34,082 nucleotides of DNA. Origin: Bacteroidota bacterium (GTDB taxonomy: Bacteria; Bacteroidota; Bacteroidia; Cytophagales; Cyclobacteriaceae). Of this stretch, positions 22,853 through 31,383 are shown piece after piece. The stretch is from NCBI GenBank assembly GCA_016866385.1, contig VGMU01000026.1, positions 1 through 34,082 on the forward strand. The letters are read 5' to 3'. The number at the start of each line of letters is the position of its first letter. Position 1 is the first letter of the stretch. Made by a program: the position numbers and the translations under genes. The notes under the pieces are model-generated. The model saw nothing but the letters and a program-made list of their open reading frames with translations, was not told the DNA's origin and ran no database searches.

Positions 22853-23317
22853 ATGGCAAAGTTTAAAAAAGAAAGAAAGGGCCAAGAGCAAATTAATACC
22901 TCTGCGCTTCCCGATATCATTTTCATGCTTTTGTTCTTCTTCATGGTAACTACCGTGTTGAGAGAGCAGGACATCCTAGTGGAACAAAAAATTCCTCAGT
23001 CTACTCAATTGCAGAAACTTCAAAACAAAACCTTGATTTCTTATATTTTCATAGGAAAGCCTAAGAATACAGGGTTGTATGGTTCTGAACCACGTGTTCA
23101 AGCCAATGACGTGTTGATCAGCACACCTGAAATCGTGCAATGGGTGAATCAAGAGCGTGACAAGTTGGCAGAAGCGGATAGAGGCTCCATCACCATTTCC
23201 ATGAAGGTAGACAAGGATGTAAAAATGGGTCCTATCTCCGACGTGCAAACAGAACTTAGAAATGCAGATGCACGAAAAGTACTGTATGCTTCTATCGGAA
23301 AGATTTACGAAGATTAA
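22853..23317 (+). CDS. exbD: ExbD/TolR-family biopolymer transporter, second copy
   Basis: A 154-residue ExbD. The cytoplasmic tail MAKFKKERKGQEQINTSA is followed by LPDIIFMLLFFFMVTTVL, with the proton-carrying Asp near residue 21, and a periplasmic domain with SITISMKVDKDVKMGPISDV and LRNADARKVLYAS. It starts one base after the stop of the long ExbD. Two unlike ExbD genes in tandem are normal for Bacteroidota motors, which may use a hetero-oligomeric ExbD pair. It is the last gene of the exb operon: a strong hairpin with a T run follows 20 bases after the stop. Confidence 0.93.
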   Translation: MAKFKKERKGQEQINTSALPDIIFMLLFFFMVTTVLREQDILVEQKIPQSTQLQKLQNKTLISYIFIGKPKNTGLYGSEPRVQANDVLISTPEIVQWVNQERDKLAEADRGSITISMKVDKDVKMGPISDVQTELRNADARKVLYASIGKIYED

Positions 23318-23337
23318 TTCTCTTTATGTGTATATTG

Positions 23338-23368
23338 AAAGCCATACGCTCAAGCGTATGGCTTTTTT
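23338..23368 (+). terminator. terminator after the exbB/exbD operon
   Basis: GCCATACGC (23341-23349) pairs with GCGTATGGC (23354-23362) around TCAA; six T follow and three A precede. The next start codon is at 23380, only 11 bases after the T run. Confidence 0.9.
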
Positions 23369-23379
23369 ATTGAAAAAAA

Positions 23380-24765
23380 ATGAAACCACCCCTTTCTTCT
23401 TCCAAAAAAGTCCAAGGTGCATGGGCCATGTACGATTGGGCAAACTCTGTGTATAGTTTAGTGATCACTTCTACCATTTTCCCCGTATACTACAATGCGG
23501 TGACGATGCGTGCCGATGGGTCTGATCGTGTTTCCTTCTTCGGTTGGGAGGTGGTCAATACGGTGCTTTACTCCTATTCTATTTCTTTTTCATTTTTGAT
23601 TATAGCCTTGCTGGCTCCTTTGCTGTCGGGTATAGCAGATGCCTCAGGGAATAAATTGAAGTTTATGAAATTTTTCGTTTACCTAGGATCCACCTCTTGT
23701 GCAGGGTTATATTTTTTTACGGGGGAGAATGTGGAATTCGGAATTATCTGCAGCATTTTAGCCAGCATAGGATTTTCCGGTAGCATCGTGTTTTACAATG
23801 CCTACCTTCCTGAAATTGCTAAAGTCGAAGAATTTGATTTATTGAGCGCTAAGGGCTTTGCCTTGGGCTATATCGGTAGCGTGATTCTTTTGGTATTCAA
23901 TTTACTCACCATACAGAATCCAGAGTGGTTTGGGGAATACTTTCTTTATATTGAATACCCTATAAATTTACTCACCATACAGAATCCAGAGTGGTTTGGG
24001 ATTCCTGAAGGCAGCTATGCTCCTCGCATTTCTTTTTTGGTCACAGGGCTCTGGTGGGTAGGATTTGCCCAAATTCCTTTTCGGGTTTTACCCAATAACC
24101 CTTACAAAAAAAGCCTTCCTTCCAAGTTTATTTTAAAGGGGTATCAGGAAATTACCCAAGTCTTCCATCAAGTCAAAAGGTCTCCCGTGACGAATCGGTT
24201 TTTGGCTGCTTTCTTTTTTTATTCTATGGGAGTGCAAACCGTCATTTACTTGGCGGCCTCTTTTGGAGACAAGGAGCTGGGAATGCCAGGCGACAAGCTA
24301 ATTCTTACGGTTATGATCATTCAATTTGTGGCTATAGGGGGAAGCTATCTGTTTGCCTTTATCTCCCGTAGACTCGGCAATAAGACCAGCTTGATCAGCA
24401 TGGTGTTTATTTGGATTGGCATCTGTGTAGCCGCCTACTTCGTCGTTTCCATCAATCAGTTTTATGCCTTGGCCTTTGTGGTGGGGATGGTGATGGGAGG
24501 AATCCAATCCCTCTCTCGCTCTACGTTTGCCAAGTTGATTCCTGCACAAACCACAGACCATGCTTCCTTTTTCAGTTTTTTTGACATTACCGAAAGAATT
24601 GCCGTGGTTCTCGGTACCTTCTCCTATGGGATTATCGAGCATTTCACTGGAAGTATGCGAAACTCCGCCCTATTCTTAGGGGTGTTCTTTGTACTTGGAA
24701 TCATTTTTCTAAGTCGTCTCTCCCTTCCAAAGCAAGAACTTAAATCTACCTCTTCGCTCGCCTAG
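23380..24765 (+). CDS. UMF1/Atg22-like MFS transporter with an internal duplication
   Basis: A 461-residue inner-membrane permease with about 12 hydrophobic helices. The start, KKVQGAWAMYDWANSVYSLVITSTIFPVYY, is typical of the UMF1 (Atg22-like) branch of the major facilitator superfamily, and VVGMVMGGIQSLSRSTFAKLIP is the later conserved loop. The substrate is unknown; yeast Atg22 exports amino acids from the vacuole. NLLTIQNPEWFG occurs twice, 22 residues apart (about residues 174 and 196), because of a 36-base direct repeat, which inserts 22 residues into a loop while keeping the frame. The gene starts 11 bases after the exb terminator and its stop lies 3 bases before the next ATG. Confidence 0.9.
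   Translation: MKPPLSSSKKVQGAWAMYDWANSVYSLVITSTIFPVYYNAVTMRADGSDRVSFFGWEVVNTVLYSYSISFSFLIIALLAPLLSGIADASGNKLKFMKFFVYLGSTSCAGLYFFTGENVEFGIICSILASIGFSGSIVFYNAYLPEIAKVEEFDLLSAKGFALGYIGSVILLVFNLLTIQNPEWFGEYFLYIEYPINLLTIQNPEWFGIPEGSYAPRISFLVTGLWWVGFAQIPFRVLPNNPYKKSLPSKFILKGYQEITQVFHQVKRSPVTNRFLAAFFFYSMGVQTVIYLAASFGDKELGMPGDKLILTVMIIQFVAIGGSYLFAFISRRLGNKTSLISMVFIWIGICVAAYFVVSINQFYALAFVVGMVMGGIQSLSRSTFAKLIPAQTTDHASFFSFFDITERIAVVLGTFSYGIIEHFTGSMRNSALFLGVFFVLGIIFLSRLSLPKQELKSTSSLA
23899..24000 (+). repeat. 36-base perfect direct repeat inside the UMF1 gene
   Basis: The same 36 bases, beginning AATTTACTCACC and ending GTGGTTTGGG, stand at 23899-23934 and 23965-24000, separated by 30 AT-rich bases. The 66-base period equals 22 codons, so the frame is kept. 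Confidence 0.95.
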
Positions 24766-24768
24766 CCC

Positions 24769-26235
24769 ATGCTCAAAATCCTTCCCGGTTCGGATGGTGC
24801 TGCTTTAGATCGTCTCCACATGGAGAAGGAAGGAATATCTCCCCTTGAATTTATGGAAAGGGTAGCCCAACAGGTAGTGGACTGGTTTATGCGTAGTGCG
24901 TATTCCAAAGAGGAGAGGATAGCTGTATGCTGTGGTGCGGGCAATAATGGAGGAGATGGATTTGCTATCGCTAGATTGCTTCACCAAAAAGGGTACCGCG
25001 TAGCGGTGATTCCTTGCTTTTCTCCAGGAACACGTTTGAGCGCAGATGCTGAAGCCAATTTCCGAGCTTTGCCTGTGCAGATCCCTCAATGGTCTTGGGA
25101 TTCCATATCCCCCGACAGCAGCCAGGTATGGATAGATGCCTTCCTAGGGGTGGGGTGGAAAGGCCCGCTCCGTGAAGAGGCCAAGCAAATTATTGGAAAA
25201 ATTAATGCCTGCGCTGGCATAAAAATCGCCATTGACCTGCCTAGCGGTTTACCCACGGATACGTCCATCACCGAAAATTCAGTGAAAGCCGAGGTGACCC
25301 TTACCTTTGGATTTCCCAAGCGCTCCCTACTTTTTCCAGAGCATGCGCAGTTTACGGGAGAACTGGTCCTACTGGACATAGGAATAGACGAGGCAACGCT
25401 CGATGCTTTTGCTTCGACTACCTACTATTTACAAGCCAAGGATATACTTGCTCACCATCGAATTTTTGACCGATTTTCACACAAGCGTAACCGAGGAAAA
25501 GTATTGCTCCTGGCTGGCAGTAAAGGAAAAGTAGGTGCAGCTATCCTTTCTTCAAAAAGCGCCTTGCGTACTGGTTCTGGCTTGGTCACTTGCTGCCTAC
25601 CCGAAGAGGAGCGCTGGGCTATACAAGCAGCTGTCCCAGAGGTCATGTGTACCTTTGGGGAGGATCAACCCTGGTCTACCTACGATGCCATTGGCCTAGG
25701 CCCTGGTATGCAGGTGGAGCGGTGTAAGCTCCTCGAGCAAGTCTTTTCCAGCTTTTCCAAGCCCTTGGTGCTCGATGCAGATGCCTTGACTTACCTTGCA
25801 CTGCATAAAGAACTTTGGGCCCTCATACCCAAGGGAAGCATCCTAACCCCTCACTTGGGGGAATTTGAACGGCTTTTTGGACCTTGTGACAGCCATGCAG
25901 AGCGCATGGCTAAAGCCAGTACCTTTTGTCAAAACTACGGAGTAAACTTGCTTATTAAAGGGGCACATTCCCTGTGCTGCTTTGCTGATGGAAGACAGGT
26001 TTTTAATAGTTCAGGAAGTAAGTATATGGCTACCGCAGGTTGTGGAGATGTGTTGACAGGTATGCTTACCTCCTATCTTGGGCAGGGCTATACTCCTGAG
26101 GATGCCTTGCTTTGCGGTGTGTTTCACCATGGCTGGGCTGGGGAGCTTGCTGGAGAAAACTACCTTCGGGGCTTGATGGCTCATGATTTAATCGAATCCA
26201 TTCCAGAAACCTATCGCCGCATTGGTTTGAAGTAG
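24769..26235 (+). CDS. nnr: bifunctional NAD(P)H-hydrate epimerase / ADP-dependent NAD(P)HX dehydratase
   Basis: A 488-residue cytosolic fusion enzyme that repairs hydrated NADH and NADPH. The N-terminal YjeF_N domain (about 1-215) epimerises the R and S forms; GAGNNGGDG at 56-64 and DLPSGLPTD at about 155-163 are its landmarks. The C-terminal ribokinase-like domain (about 225-485) dehydrates the S form using ADP. It shows LLLAGSKGKVGAAILSSKSA, GLGPGM near residue 307, DADALTYLA, LTPHLGEFERLFG and the ATAGCGDVLTG nucleotide loop near 421-431, where GTGGTGDVL is more usual. It follows the UMF1 gene by 3 bases, indicating co-transcription. ATG at 24769 leaves a normal N-terminus. Confidence 0.95.
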   Translation: MLKILPGSDGAALDRLHMEKEGISPLEFMERVAQQVVDWFMRSAYSKEERIAVCCGAGNNGGDGFAIARLLHQKGYRVAVIPCFSPGTRLSADAEANFRALPVQIPQWSWDSISPDSSQVWIDAFLGVGWKGPLREEAKQIIGKINACAGIKIAIDLPSGLPTDTSITENSVKAEVTLTFGFPKRSLLFPEHAQFTGELVLLDIGIDEATLDAFASTTYYLQAKDILAHHRIFDRFSHKRNRGKVLLLAGSKGKVGAAILSSKSALRTGSGLVTCCLPEEERWAIQAAVPEVMCTFGEDQPWSTYDAIGLGPGMQVERCKLLEQVFSSFSKPLVLDADALTYLALHKELWALIPKGSILTPHLGEFERLFGPCDSHAERMAKASTFCQNYGVNLLIKGAHSLCCFADGRQVFNSSGSKYMATAGCGDVLTGMLTSYLGQGYTPEDALLCGVFHHGWAGELAGENYLRGLMAHDLIESIPETYRRIGLK

Positions 26236-26249
26236 GTTCAGTCCCATTT

Positions 26250-26315
26250 ATTTCTACCTTATTTCCATTTTATTTCCATTCTATTTCCACTTTATTTCCA
26301 TTCTATTTCTACCCT
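26250..26315. repeat. six imperfect 11-base tandem repeats
   Basis: Units starting ATTTCCATTYT or ATTTCYACYYT run head to tail at 26250, 26261, 26272, 26283, 26294 and 26305. The strand is nearly free of G. The array ends 21 bases before the ATG of the next gene. Confidence 0.9.
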
Positions 26316-26336
26316 ATTTTTAGTTTTAAATTTTCC

Positions 26337-27524
26337 ATGAAGCAAGAAAAAGCCTTACTCTGGACTTTGGCCGCCATCAACTTTATACACATTGTGGATT
26401 TTATGATCCTGATGCCTCTGGGTCCGCAATTGATGCGCTTGTTTGATATCAGCCCCAGTCAGTTCGGGTTTTTGGTGTCCTCCTATACCTTTAGCGCTGG
26501 AGTATCTAGCTTTTTTGGAGCCTTTGTGTTGGATAGGTTTGACCGCAAGAAGATATTACTTTGGGTCTATGTGGGTTTTACCCTAGGAACCCTAGGCTGT
26601 GCCCTTTCCCCCAATTATGCCGTATTGCTCTTGGCAAGAGTGGTGTCCGGGATTTTTGGAGGGCTTACTTCTGCTTTGATCTTAGCAATTATTGGTGATG
26701 TGGTGCCCCACGAGCGTAGAGGAAGTGCCATGGGATTGGTGATGTCTGCCTTTTCCTTTGCTTCGGTGATGGGGGTCCCTTTGGGACTTTTCTTAGCAAG
26801 CTTATCCAATTGGCATTTGCCTTTTTATATCTTATCGATCTTGTCTGTGCTCAGTTTGGGAATGATTGTAAAAAGTATTCCCTCTATCAAAGGACACCTC
26901 CGTGTAGCGCAGGCTCGCCCTCATCCGTTTGCGGTCATTTCCAAGGTCACAAGCAATGCCAATCAAATGCGGGCCATCACGCTTTCCATCATGATGATGC
27001 TGGGACAGTTTATGATCATTCCCTTTTTGAGTCCCTATAATGTGGCCAATGTGGGGTTTTCGGAGATGCAGCTTACCTATGTCTATATTACGGGGGGTGC
27101 TTGCACCATCTTCACTTCCCCATGGGTAGGCAAATTGGCAGATAGAAAGGGCAAATTGAAGATTTTTACCATTTTCATGCTCTTAAATTTGATTCCCATA
27201 GCCATCATCACCCATTTGGGGGTCACCCCCATAGGCTTGGTATTGCTGGTGACCACGCTGTTTTTTGTTACCTCTAACGGGCGGTATGTACCCGCAGCAG
27301 CCATGATTACGGGTACCGCACAACCAGAAAATCGCGGGAGCTTTCTCAGTTTCAATTCTTCAGTACAGCAATTAGCCTCAGGGGTAGCTTCCTTGATTGC
27401 AGGGATGATGATTGGAGAAAATGAACTGGGCCAATTGACTAATTTCAATTACGTAGGGTATTTGGCCATAGCTTTCAGCCTGATCTGCATCCCCTTGGCC
27501 AGAAGGATACAGGTGGTCAGTTGA
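26337..27524 (+). CDS. MFS transporter, AraJ/drug-efflux type
   Basis: A 395-residue inner-membrane carrier with 12 predicted helices and no signal peptide. The first loop carries the MFS motif as GAFVLDRFDRKKILLWVYVGF near residues 62-82, and ALSPNYAVLLLARVVSGIFGGLTSALILAI follows as helix 4, matching the DHA1/AraJ subgroup of proton-linked efflux carriers. MLGQFMIIPFLSPYNVANVGF opens the second half. The substrate is unknown; sugar or drug efflux are family possibilities. It lies 101 bases after nnr, behind a tandem-repeat array that could influence its promoter spacing. The convergent asnS gene ends 55 bases downstream with a shared hairpin between. Confidence 0.9.
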   Translation: MKQEKALLWTLAAINFIHIVDFMILMPLGPQLMRLFDISPSQFGFLVSSYTFSAGVSSFFGAFVLDRFDRKKILLWVYVGFTLGTLGCALSPNYAVLLLARVVSGIFGGLTSALILAIIGDVVPHERRGSAMGLVMSAFSFASVMGVPLGLFLASLSNWHLPFYILSILSVLSLGMIVKSIPSIKGHLRVAQARPHPFAVISKVTSNANQMRAITLSIMMMLGQFMIIPFLSPYNVANVGFSEMQLTYVYITGGACTIFTSPWVGKLADRKGKLKIFTIFMLLNLIPIAIITHLGVTPIGLVLLVTTLFFVTSNGRYVPAAAMITGTAQPENRGSFLSFNSSVQQLASGVASLIAGMMIGENELGQLTNFNYVGYLAIAFSLICIPLARRIQVVS

Positions 27525-27527
27525 GCA

Positions 27528-27562
27528 CAAAAAAAGACCCTAGTCACTTGGCCTAGGGTCTT
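27528..27562 (-). terminator. terminator of asnS, also between convergent genes
   Basis: AAGACCCTAG (27534-27543) pairs with CTAGGGTCTT (27553-27562). The A run at 27529-27535 gives a T run on the leftward transcript; the rightward side has only two T, so it mainly serves asnS. Confidence 0.85.
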
Positions 27563-27579
27563 GAAGTAGCTATTAGGAT

Positions 27580-29031
27580 TTAAAATTCCGCATTTCCTGG
27601 TGTTCTAGGAAAAGCAATTACATCTCGGATATTGCCCATGCCAGTTACAAACTGCACCATGCGCTCAAATCCCAATCCAAATCCTGCATGAGGGGTAGCT
27701 CCAAATCTTCGGGTATCCAAATACCACCACAATTCTTTCTCGGGGACATGCATTTCTTTCATGCGCTGGGTGATCTTATCCAGCCTTTCTTCTCGCTGGG
27801 AGCCCCCTATGATTTCACCTATTCCTGGAAATAGGATGTCCATCGCTGCGACAGTTTTTCCGTCCTCGTTTTGACGCATGTAAAAGGCCTTGATGTCCTT
27901 GGGGTAGTCGGTAAGGATCACTGGCTTCTTGAAGTGCTTCTCTACCAGGTAGCGCTCGTGCTCGGATTGCAAGTCGGTGCCCCAAGATTCAATCAAGTAG
28001 CTAAACTTCTTCTTTTTGTTGTGGTTGGAGTTGCGAAGGATGTCTATGGCCTCGGTGTAGGTCAGGCGAACAAAATCGTTGTTGACCACAAAGTGCAATT
28101 TATCAAGTAGTCCCAATTCAGCTCGTTGCTCCGCAGGCTTCGTTTGTTCCTCCTCTGCGGCACGTTGATCAAGGAAGGCAAGGTCTTCGGCGCAGTGCTC
28201 CAAGGCATAGCTGATGATGTACTTGAGGAAGTCTTCTGCAAGGGTTTGATTGTCTTCTGCATCGTAGAAGGCCATTTCGGGTTCAATCATCCAAAATTCC
28301 GCCAAATGCCGGGTAGTGTTTGAATTTTCTGCTCTGAAGGTAGGGCCAAAGGTATAGATTTCAGATAAGGCCATGGCAGCAAGTTCGCCTTCCAGTTGAC
28401 CCGACACGGTAAGGTTTGTTTCCCTTTCAAAAAAGTCTTGGCTGTAATCGATACTTCCATCTTCCTTTTTTGGGGGTCGATTAAGGTCTAGGGTGGTTAC
28501 TTTGAAGGTTTCTCCCGCTCCTTCGGCATCTGAAGCAGTAATGATGGGGGTATGGATGTAGAAAAATCCTTTGGTATGGAAATAGGTATGTACGGCATAG
28601 GCGAGGGTATGTCGTACTCGAAATACTGCTCCAAAGGTATTGGTTCGCATGCGCAGGTGGGCTATTTCCCTTAGAAATTCCAAGGAGTGCTTTTTAGGTT
28701 GTAGCGGATATTTTTCTGGATCGGCATCGCCTAGTACCTCTATGGATCGGGCATGAAGTTCCGACTGCTGTCCTGAACCTTGAGATGCCACTACCGTCCC
28801 CTGGATTTTCAGGCAGGCTCCTGTGCTACATCTTTTGAGCGTTTCTTCAGCAATTACCTCAGGGTCTGCGACTACCTGGTAGTTGGTCAGGATGGATCCA
28901 TCGTTGAGGGCAATAAAGGATACATTTTTGTTGCTCCGTTTGGTGCGTACCCAGCCCATCAGGGTGATTTCTTGTCCGATAAGGTCCTGCTGGAGGACGT
29001 TTTTGATTTTTACCCGATTGTTGAATGCCAT
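27580..29031 (-). CDS. asnS: asparagine--tRNA ligase
   Basis: A 483-residue class II aminoacyl-tRNA synthetase of the Asp/Asn/Lys group that charges tRNA-Asn in the cytoplasm. The N-terminal OB-fold anticodon-binding domain (about 1-115) includes [23 protein letters not shown]. The catalytic domain has motif 2 as [21 protein letters not shown] near 232-252 and motif 3 as [15 protein letters not shown], with the ending [17 protein letters not shown], at 450-483. The final PRTPGNAEF is characteristic of AsnRS and separates it from AspRS. The length is slightly above the 466 of the Escherichia coli enzyme. It is transcribed divergently from rpoN. The ATG at 29029-29031 opens on a normal N-terminus. 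Confidence 0.97.
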   Translation of the reverse strand: MAFNNRVKIKNVLQQDLIGQEITLMGWVRTKRSNKNVSFIALNDGSILTNYQVVADPEVIAEETLKRCSTGACLKIQGTVVASQGSGQQSELHARSIEVLGDADPEKYPLQPKKHSLEFLREIAHLRMRTNTFGAVFRVRHTLAYAVHTYFHTKGFFYIHTPIITASDAEGAGETFKVTTLDLNRPPKKEDGSIDYSQDFFERETNLTVSGQLEGELAAMALSEIYTFGPTFRAENSNTTRHLAEFWMIEPEMAFYDAEDNQTLAEDFLKYIISYALEHCAEDLAFLDQRAAEEEQTKPAEQRAELGLLDKLHFVVNNDFVRLTYTEAIDILRNSNHNKKKKFSYLIESWGTDLQSEHERYLVEKHFKKPVILTDYPKDIKAFYMRQNEDGKTVAAMDILFPGIGEIIGGSQREERLDKITQRMKEMHVPEKELWWYLDTRRFGATPHAGFGLGFERMVQFVTGMGNIRDVIAFPRTPGNAEF

Positions 29032-29103
29032 GCGTGAAGGAGTTAAGGAAATAGAATATTTCCTATAGAAATTAGTTGGAATGCAAAAAAACGATTAAAT
29101 CAC

Positions 29104-29140
29104 CTTTTTATCAAAAAATTGCCGCTTTTTCCTAAATTTG
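29104..29140 (+). promoter_or_regulatory. Bacteroidota-type promoter for rpoN
   Basis: TAAATTTG at 29133-29140 is an exact TAnnTTTG -7 element. The -33 region (29104-29112) is T-rich (CTTTTTATC) but lacks a perfect TTG. The start codon follows 45 or 63 bases later. Confidence 0.5.
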
Positions 29141-29203
29141 GCTAGGAAGCTTTCTCAATGAATTTGCTTTTTTTAAGTCAATTAAATGATTTCATTCATT
29201 TCA

Positions 29204-30661
29204 ATGCAAAAGTTAACCCTTTCTCAGACCCTTTCTCAAAAACTTTCTCCCCAGCAGATACAGTTTATCAAGTTGCTGCAAGTGCCCACGGCTGAATTGG
29301 ATGCTAGGATAGAGGAGGAGTTGGAAATTAATCCTGCGCTGGAAGAGGGAAAGGAAGAAGCTCCCGAAACCAGCACCGAAGAGGACTACGAGGATCCCTA
29401 TGCAGAGGAGTATGGAGACGACAATGCGGAGGTCAATCTGGACGATTACCTGGATGATGAATATGGGGGCTATAAAATGCAGGGTGATGGCAATTACTCT
29501 CCCGATGAGGAAGATCATGAATTTCCCATTTCTTTTCAGACTTCCCTGCATGAGCAATTGATTACCCAATTGAATTTTTTGAAGCTGGACGAGAGACAAA
29601 AGCTCATTGGGCTGCAACTCATCGGCAGCATTGAAAACGATGGATACATACGAAGGGAATTGACCTCCATCATCAATGACCTGGTATTTTCACAAAACAT
29701 TGAAACCGACATCGATGAGATGGAGGAAATCTTGCGCAAGGTGCAAACCTTTGATCCCGCAGGCATTGCAGCGCGTACCCTTCAGGAATGTTTGATTATC
29801 CAATTGGAGCGCAAGGAGCATCCCGATGACCCAAGCGTGTTGCATGCCCTTGCGATAGTACAGGATTGTTTTGAAGAATTTACCAAAAAGCACTACCCCA
29901 AGATCCAAAAGCGACTTCACCTTAATGAAGATGAAATCAAGGATGCCGTGCAACTGATCACCCGCCTCAATCCCAAACCGGGAGGAGTTGCCGACGGAAT
30001 GGTCCGTACCCAATATGTGATTCCTGATTTTATTTTGAATTCCAACGGAGGGAAATTTGAAATCAGTCTCAATTCCAAAAATGCACCCGAATTGCGCATT
30101 TCTCGTTCCTATGCAGAGCTTTTTGATACCTACGACAAGAGCGACAAAAAGGACAAAAAGCTGAAAGAAACGGTGTCCTTTGTGAAGCAAAAATTGGATT
30201 CAGCCAAATGGTTTATCGATGCGATCAAGCAAAGGCAAAACACCTTATTGAAGACCATGGAGGCAATATTGGAATACCAACACCCTTTCTTTATCGATGG
30301 AGACGAGGCGGCCCTTCGCCCCATGATTTTAAAGGATATTGCCGAAAAAATTGACATGGACATTTCCACGGTCTCCAGAGTAGCCAACAGCAAATCCATC
30401 CAAACCGAATTTGGAGTATTTCCTTTAAAGTATTTTTTCTCCGAAGGCATTGCGACTGAGAGCGGGGAGGACGTGAGCAATAGGGAGGTGAAATCTGTAT
30501 TGCAAGGTATGGTGGACGGAGAAGATAAAAAAAGACCTCTTTCCGACGATAAATTGGTAAAGATGCTCAACAAAAAAGGGTATACCATTGCTCGTCGTAC
30601 GGTAGCCAAGTACCGAGAGCAGCTGCAAATTCCCGTAGCTAGACTTAGAAAAAAACTGTAG
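29204..30661 (+). CDS. rpoN: RNA polymerase sigma-54 factor
   Basis: The alternative sigma factor that needs AAA+ activators. Read from 29204 it has 485 residues. Region I begins MQKLTLSQTLSQKLSPQQIQFIKLLQ, rich in Q and L as usual. Region II (about 40-110) is strongly acidic (EEGKEEAPETSTEEDYEDPY). The core-binding domain follows, then the DNA-binding part with DISTVSRVANSKSIQTEFG, and finally the diagnostic RpoN box ARRTVAKYRE close to the C-terminus. An ATG at 29186 would add MISFIS; family members normally start at MQKL or close to it, so 29204 is preferred but not certain. The stop TAG shares its last base with the GTG of the next gene, indicating coupling. No activator gene is in this window. 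Confidence 0.96.
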   Translation: MQKLTLSQTLSQKLSPQQIQFIKLLQVPTAELDARIEEELEINPALEEGKEEAPETSTEEDYEDPYAEEYGDDNAEVNLDDYLDDEYGGYKMQGDGNYSPDEEDHEFPISFQTSLHEQLITQLNFLKLDERQKLIGLQLIGSIENDGYIRRELTSIINDLVFSQNIETDIDEMEEILRKVQTFDPAGIAARTLQECLIIQLERKEHPDDPSVLHALAIVQDCFEEFTKKHYPKIQKRLHLNEDEIKDAVQLITRLNPKPGGVADGMVRTQYVIPDFILNSNGGKFEISLNSKNAPELRISRSYAELFDTYDKSDKKDKKLKETVSFVKQKLDSAKWFIDAIKQRQNTLLKTMEAILEYQHPFFIDGDEAALRPMILKDIAEKIDMDISTVSRVANSKSIQTEFGVFPLKYFFSEGIATESGEDVSNREVKSVLQGMVDGEDKKRPLSDDKLVKMLNKKGYTIARRTVAKYREQLQIPVARLRKKL

Positions 30662-31281
30662 TGTTACGTCCCCTTGCCCTAGCGCTAACCGTGCTTTTCC
30701 AGCCCCTGGTGATGCCCACCTTAGTCTTTGGGACCTTGCTTTTTGCTGTTCCCCAGGCCACCACGCTTCCTGAGGAATTTAAATCACGTTTGTTTTATGT
30801 CATCGTGCTTTCTACCTGGCTGCTACCCATGGCGCTCATGCTAGGCTTACGCTGGGGGGGATGGATCAAAAGCTTGCATTTTGAAGAATTGGCTGAACGC
30901 AGGATGCCCTTTGTTCTGTTGACCTTGGTGTACGTGTTGACCACTGCATTCTTTTATCAAAAAACAGAGTTGGATCCCATTCTTTGGCAAGGAATGGCTG
31001 TGATGACAGGCACGGTAGTCCTATTGACTGGGATTACTTTGGTTTGGAAAATGTCTGCCCACCTGACCGGATTGGGAGGATTACTGGGCGTGGTTGGGGT
31101 CTTGAGTACCTTATTTCCTGCATTTACCTCCGTCTACCTTCTTTTGGGGGCCCTGCTATTGACCGGGGGGGTAGCCTCCGCCAGGTTGTACCTGCATGCC
31201 CATCGCCCGGTAGAGATATATGCTGGTCTAGCGATGGGATTTGTTTGTTGCTGGCTAGGGTTTCAATGGATTTATTCTTGA
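30661..31281 (+). CDS. PAP2-like membrane protein with degenerate phosphatase motifs
   Basis: A 206-residue protein with about six membrane helices, starting from a GTG that overlaps the rpoN stop by one base. It resembles the PAP2 lipid phosphatase fold, but the three catalytic motifs are altered: KxxxxxxRP appears as LAERRMPF, PSGH as KMSAHLTG, and SRxxxxxHxxxD as SARLYLHAHRPVE, where the histidine is kept and the Asp is replaced by Glu. Related Bacteroidota proteins tend to be labelled PAP2 family. It could be a lipid or undecaprenyl-pyrophosphate phosphatase, or a non-catalytic relative. Co-translation with rpoN is notable. Assignment is moderate: the membrane nature is sure, the activity is not. 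Confidence 0.75.
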   Translation: MLRPLALALTVLFQPLVMPTLVFGTLLFAVPQATTLPEEFKSRLFYVIVLSTWLLPMALMLGLRWGGWIKSLHFEELAERRMPFVLLTLVYVLTTAFFYQKTELDPILWQGMAVMTGTVVLLTGITLVWKMSAHLTGLGGLLGVVGVLSTLFPAFTSVYLLLGALLLTGGVASARLYLHAHRPVEIYAGLAMGFVCCWLGFQWIYS

Positions 31282-31322
31282 GGGCATAGGTGCCGAGAGT
31301 TCCATTTTCTAGGAAAAGAGAC

Positions 31323-31364
31323 AAAAAAAATACACCTCCATAGAAAAATGAAGGTGTATTGCAA
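31323..31364 (-). terminator. terminator of the leftward outer-membrane barrel gene
   Basis: AATACACCT and following bases (31329-31341) pair with ATGAAGGTGTATT (31348-31360) with one mismatch. The eight A at 31323-31330 become a T run on the leftward transcript. Confidence 0.8.
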
Positions 31365-31383
31365 TCAATAATGTTTTAGGGTA

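Noticed and set aside
23899-24000. The 36-base repeats as insertion-sequence target or attachment sites
   Set aside because: Only 30 bases lie between them, without inverted ends or any gene, and the frame is preserved; a local duplication event is simpler.
26250-26315. The 11-base array as a CRISPR array
   Set aside because: The units are contiguous with no spacers, too short for CRISPR repeats, and no cas genes are present.
29186-29203. Upstream ATG of rpoN adding six residues
   Set aside because: Not excluded, but the family normally starts at or near MQKL, and neither start has a distinctive ribosome-binding signal, so the shorter form is preferred.
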